Origin: Verrucomicrobiota bacterium
Lineage (GTDB): Bacteria; Verrucomicrobiota; Verrucomicrobiia; Limisphaerales; UBA8199
Assembly (NCBI GenBank): GCA_003176045.1
Contig: PSRM01000028.1
Coordinates: 1 to 39,412, forward strand
Direction: 5' to 3'
DNA: 39,412 nucleotides
Position numbers and translations under genes: made by a program. Below are positions 39,074 through 39,412 of the stretch, piece by piece. Below the pieces are notes generated by a model. The model searched no databases and had not been told where the DNA came from. It saw nothing but the letters and a program-made list of their open reading frames with translations. The first letter of the stretch is position 1. Each line of letters opens with the position of its first letter.

Positions 39074-39412
39074 ATGAACACAGCAGCTTCATCAGCTTTC
39101 CATTTGCGCGGTTTCGAGCAAATCAGGACCGAGCACATTCAAACTCAGAGGGAGTTGGGCTCACCAGCGCCCAACCCGCAGGCTGCAGTGAACGGGAGGC
39201 AGCCCTTCTTGCGCGGATACGTTACCGTTTTGCTGTTTTTTTGCTTTTTGGTCGCCGCGGCACGCGCAGAGGTGCCGCAGGTAAAGGTTATCGCTGGTGG
39301 AGAGTCGAAGACGAATGCGGATGCTTGTCTCGGGATTCTGGTTGGGCCGGGTGTGAATCAGCCGGATCCGTTTCCGGGGTATGGCGGATTTGTGGGATGG
39401 GAATCGCCGATT
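39074..39412 (+). CDS. exported protein, 3' end outside the window
   Basis: An open frame runs from ATG 39074 to the window end (113 codons). Residues ~39-64 form a good signal peptide (GRQPFLRGYVTVLLFFCFLVAAARA, then EVPQVKV). The 40 residues before it are polar and atypical, so a GTG at 39188 may be the true start. The mature part (VIAGGESKTNADACLGILVGPGVNQPDPFPGYGGFVGWESP) is Gly/Pro rich and unrecognised. It starts 20 bases after the MerR fragment. Confidence 0.55.
   Translation, partial: MNTAASSAFHLRGFEQIRTEHIQTQRELGSPAPNPQAAVNGRQPFLRGYVTVLLFFCFLVAAARAEVPQVKVIAGGESKTNADACLGILVGPGVNQPDPFPGYGGFVGWESPI

Noticed and set aside
1-39412. Insertion sequences, prophage or integrase genes
   Set aside because: No transposase, integrase or phage protein is recognisable; the repeats lack coding capacity. 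No tRNA or rRNA gene was recognised either.

Overview
The window looks like chromosomal DNA of a Verrucomicrobiota bacterium of the Pedosphaera/Limisphaerales type. The clues are pseudopilin-like proteins with an H-X9-DG tail, very large secreted proteins with Ig-like, LamG-like and autotransporter-type beta-strand repeats, and intergenic spaces filled with short-period tandem and inverted repeats. The lineage is inferred from gene style only; there is no rRNA gene in the window.

Layout. 1-1381 (+): 25-nt tandem repeats, a terminator, then a pseudopilin-like gene coupled to a small lipoprotein. 1470-15566 (-): three giant secreted proteins with a second pseudopilin between the first two. 15849-18440 (-): an HpnI/ceramide-glucosyltransferase-like enzyme and a PmtA-like methyltransferase. 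18677-19240 (-): a small exported protein. 19305-31072 (-): the key region, described below. 31196-33404: a probable winged-helix regulator and a divergent SorC-like regulator with palindromes between them. 33435-35344 (-): a PiT phosphate transporter with its DUF47/PhoU-like partner. 35655-38635: a multi-membrane-span protein (+) and a SAM methyltransferase (-). 38883-39412 (+): a MerR fragment and the start of an exported protein cut by the window edge.

The 19305-31072 locus reads, in transcription order: FHA-like + RING-like protein (E3 candidate), ThiF/E1-like enzyme, E2-like enzyme, an unrecognised two-lobed protein, a beta-grasp ubiquitin-like protein ending in AG, a JAMM (JAB) peptidase, an ARC/Mpa-type proteasomal AAA ATPase, a Dop-like enzyme, a 67-residue Pup/UBact-like candidate ending in Gln, and a PafA-like ligase with a helical, probably TPR, extension. 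The first seven genes overlap or nearly touch, four junctions having 4-base or larger overlaps. So one locus carries a complete eukaryote-like ubiquitin pathway (Ubl-E1-E2-E3-deubiquitinase), a pupylation pathway (Pup-Dop-PafA) and the unfoldase that would feed tagged proteins to a 20S proteasome. No 20S core gene is in the window, but the ATPase ends in Arg-Tyr-Leu-Asn, reminiscent of the proteasome-docking tail of Mpa/ARC.

A second theme is repeats. At least ten families of 7-12-nt tandem repeats and longer dyads lie between genes. Several also run in frame through coding sequence: the glycosyltransferase carries about 150 extra residues of repeat-derived sequence, and the E1, the two-lobed protein and the 651-aa membrane protein carry shorter insertions. 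All functions are inferred from sequence motifs and gene order; no database search was run.
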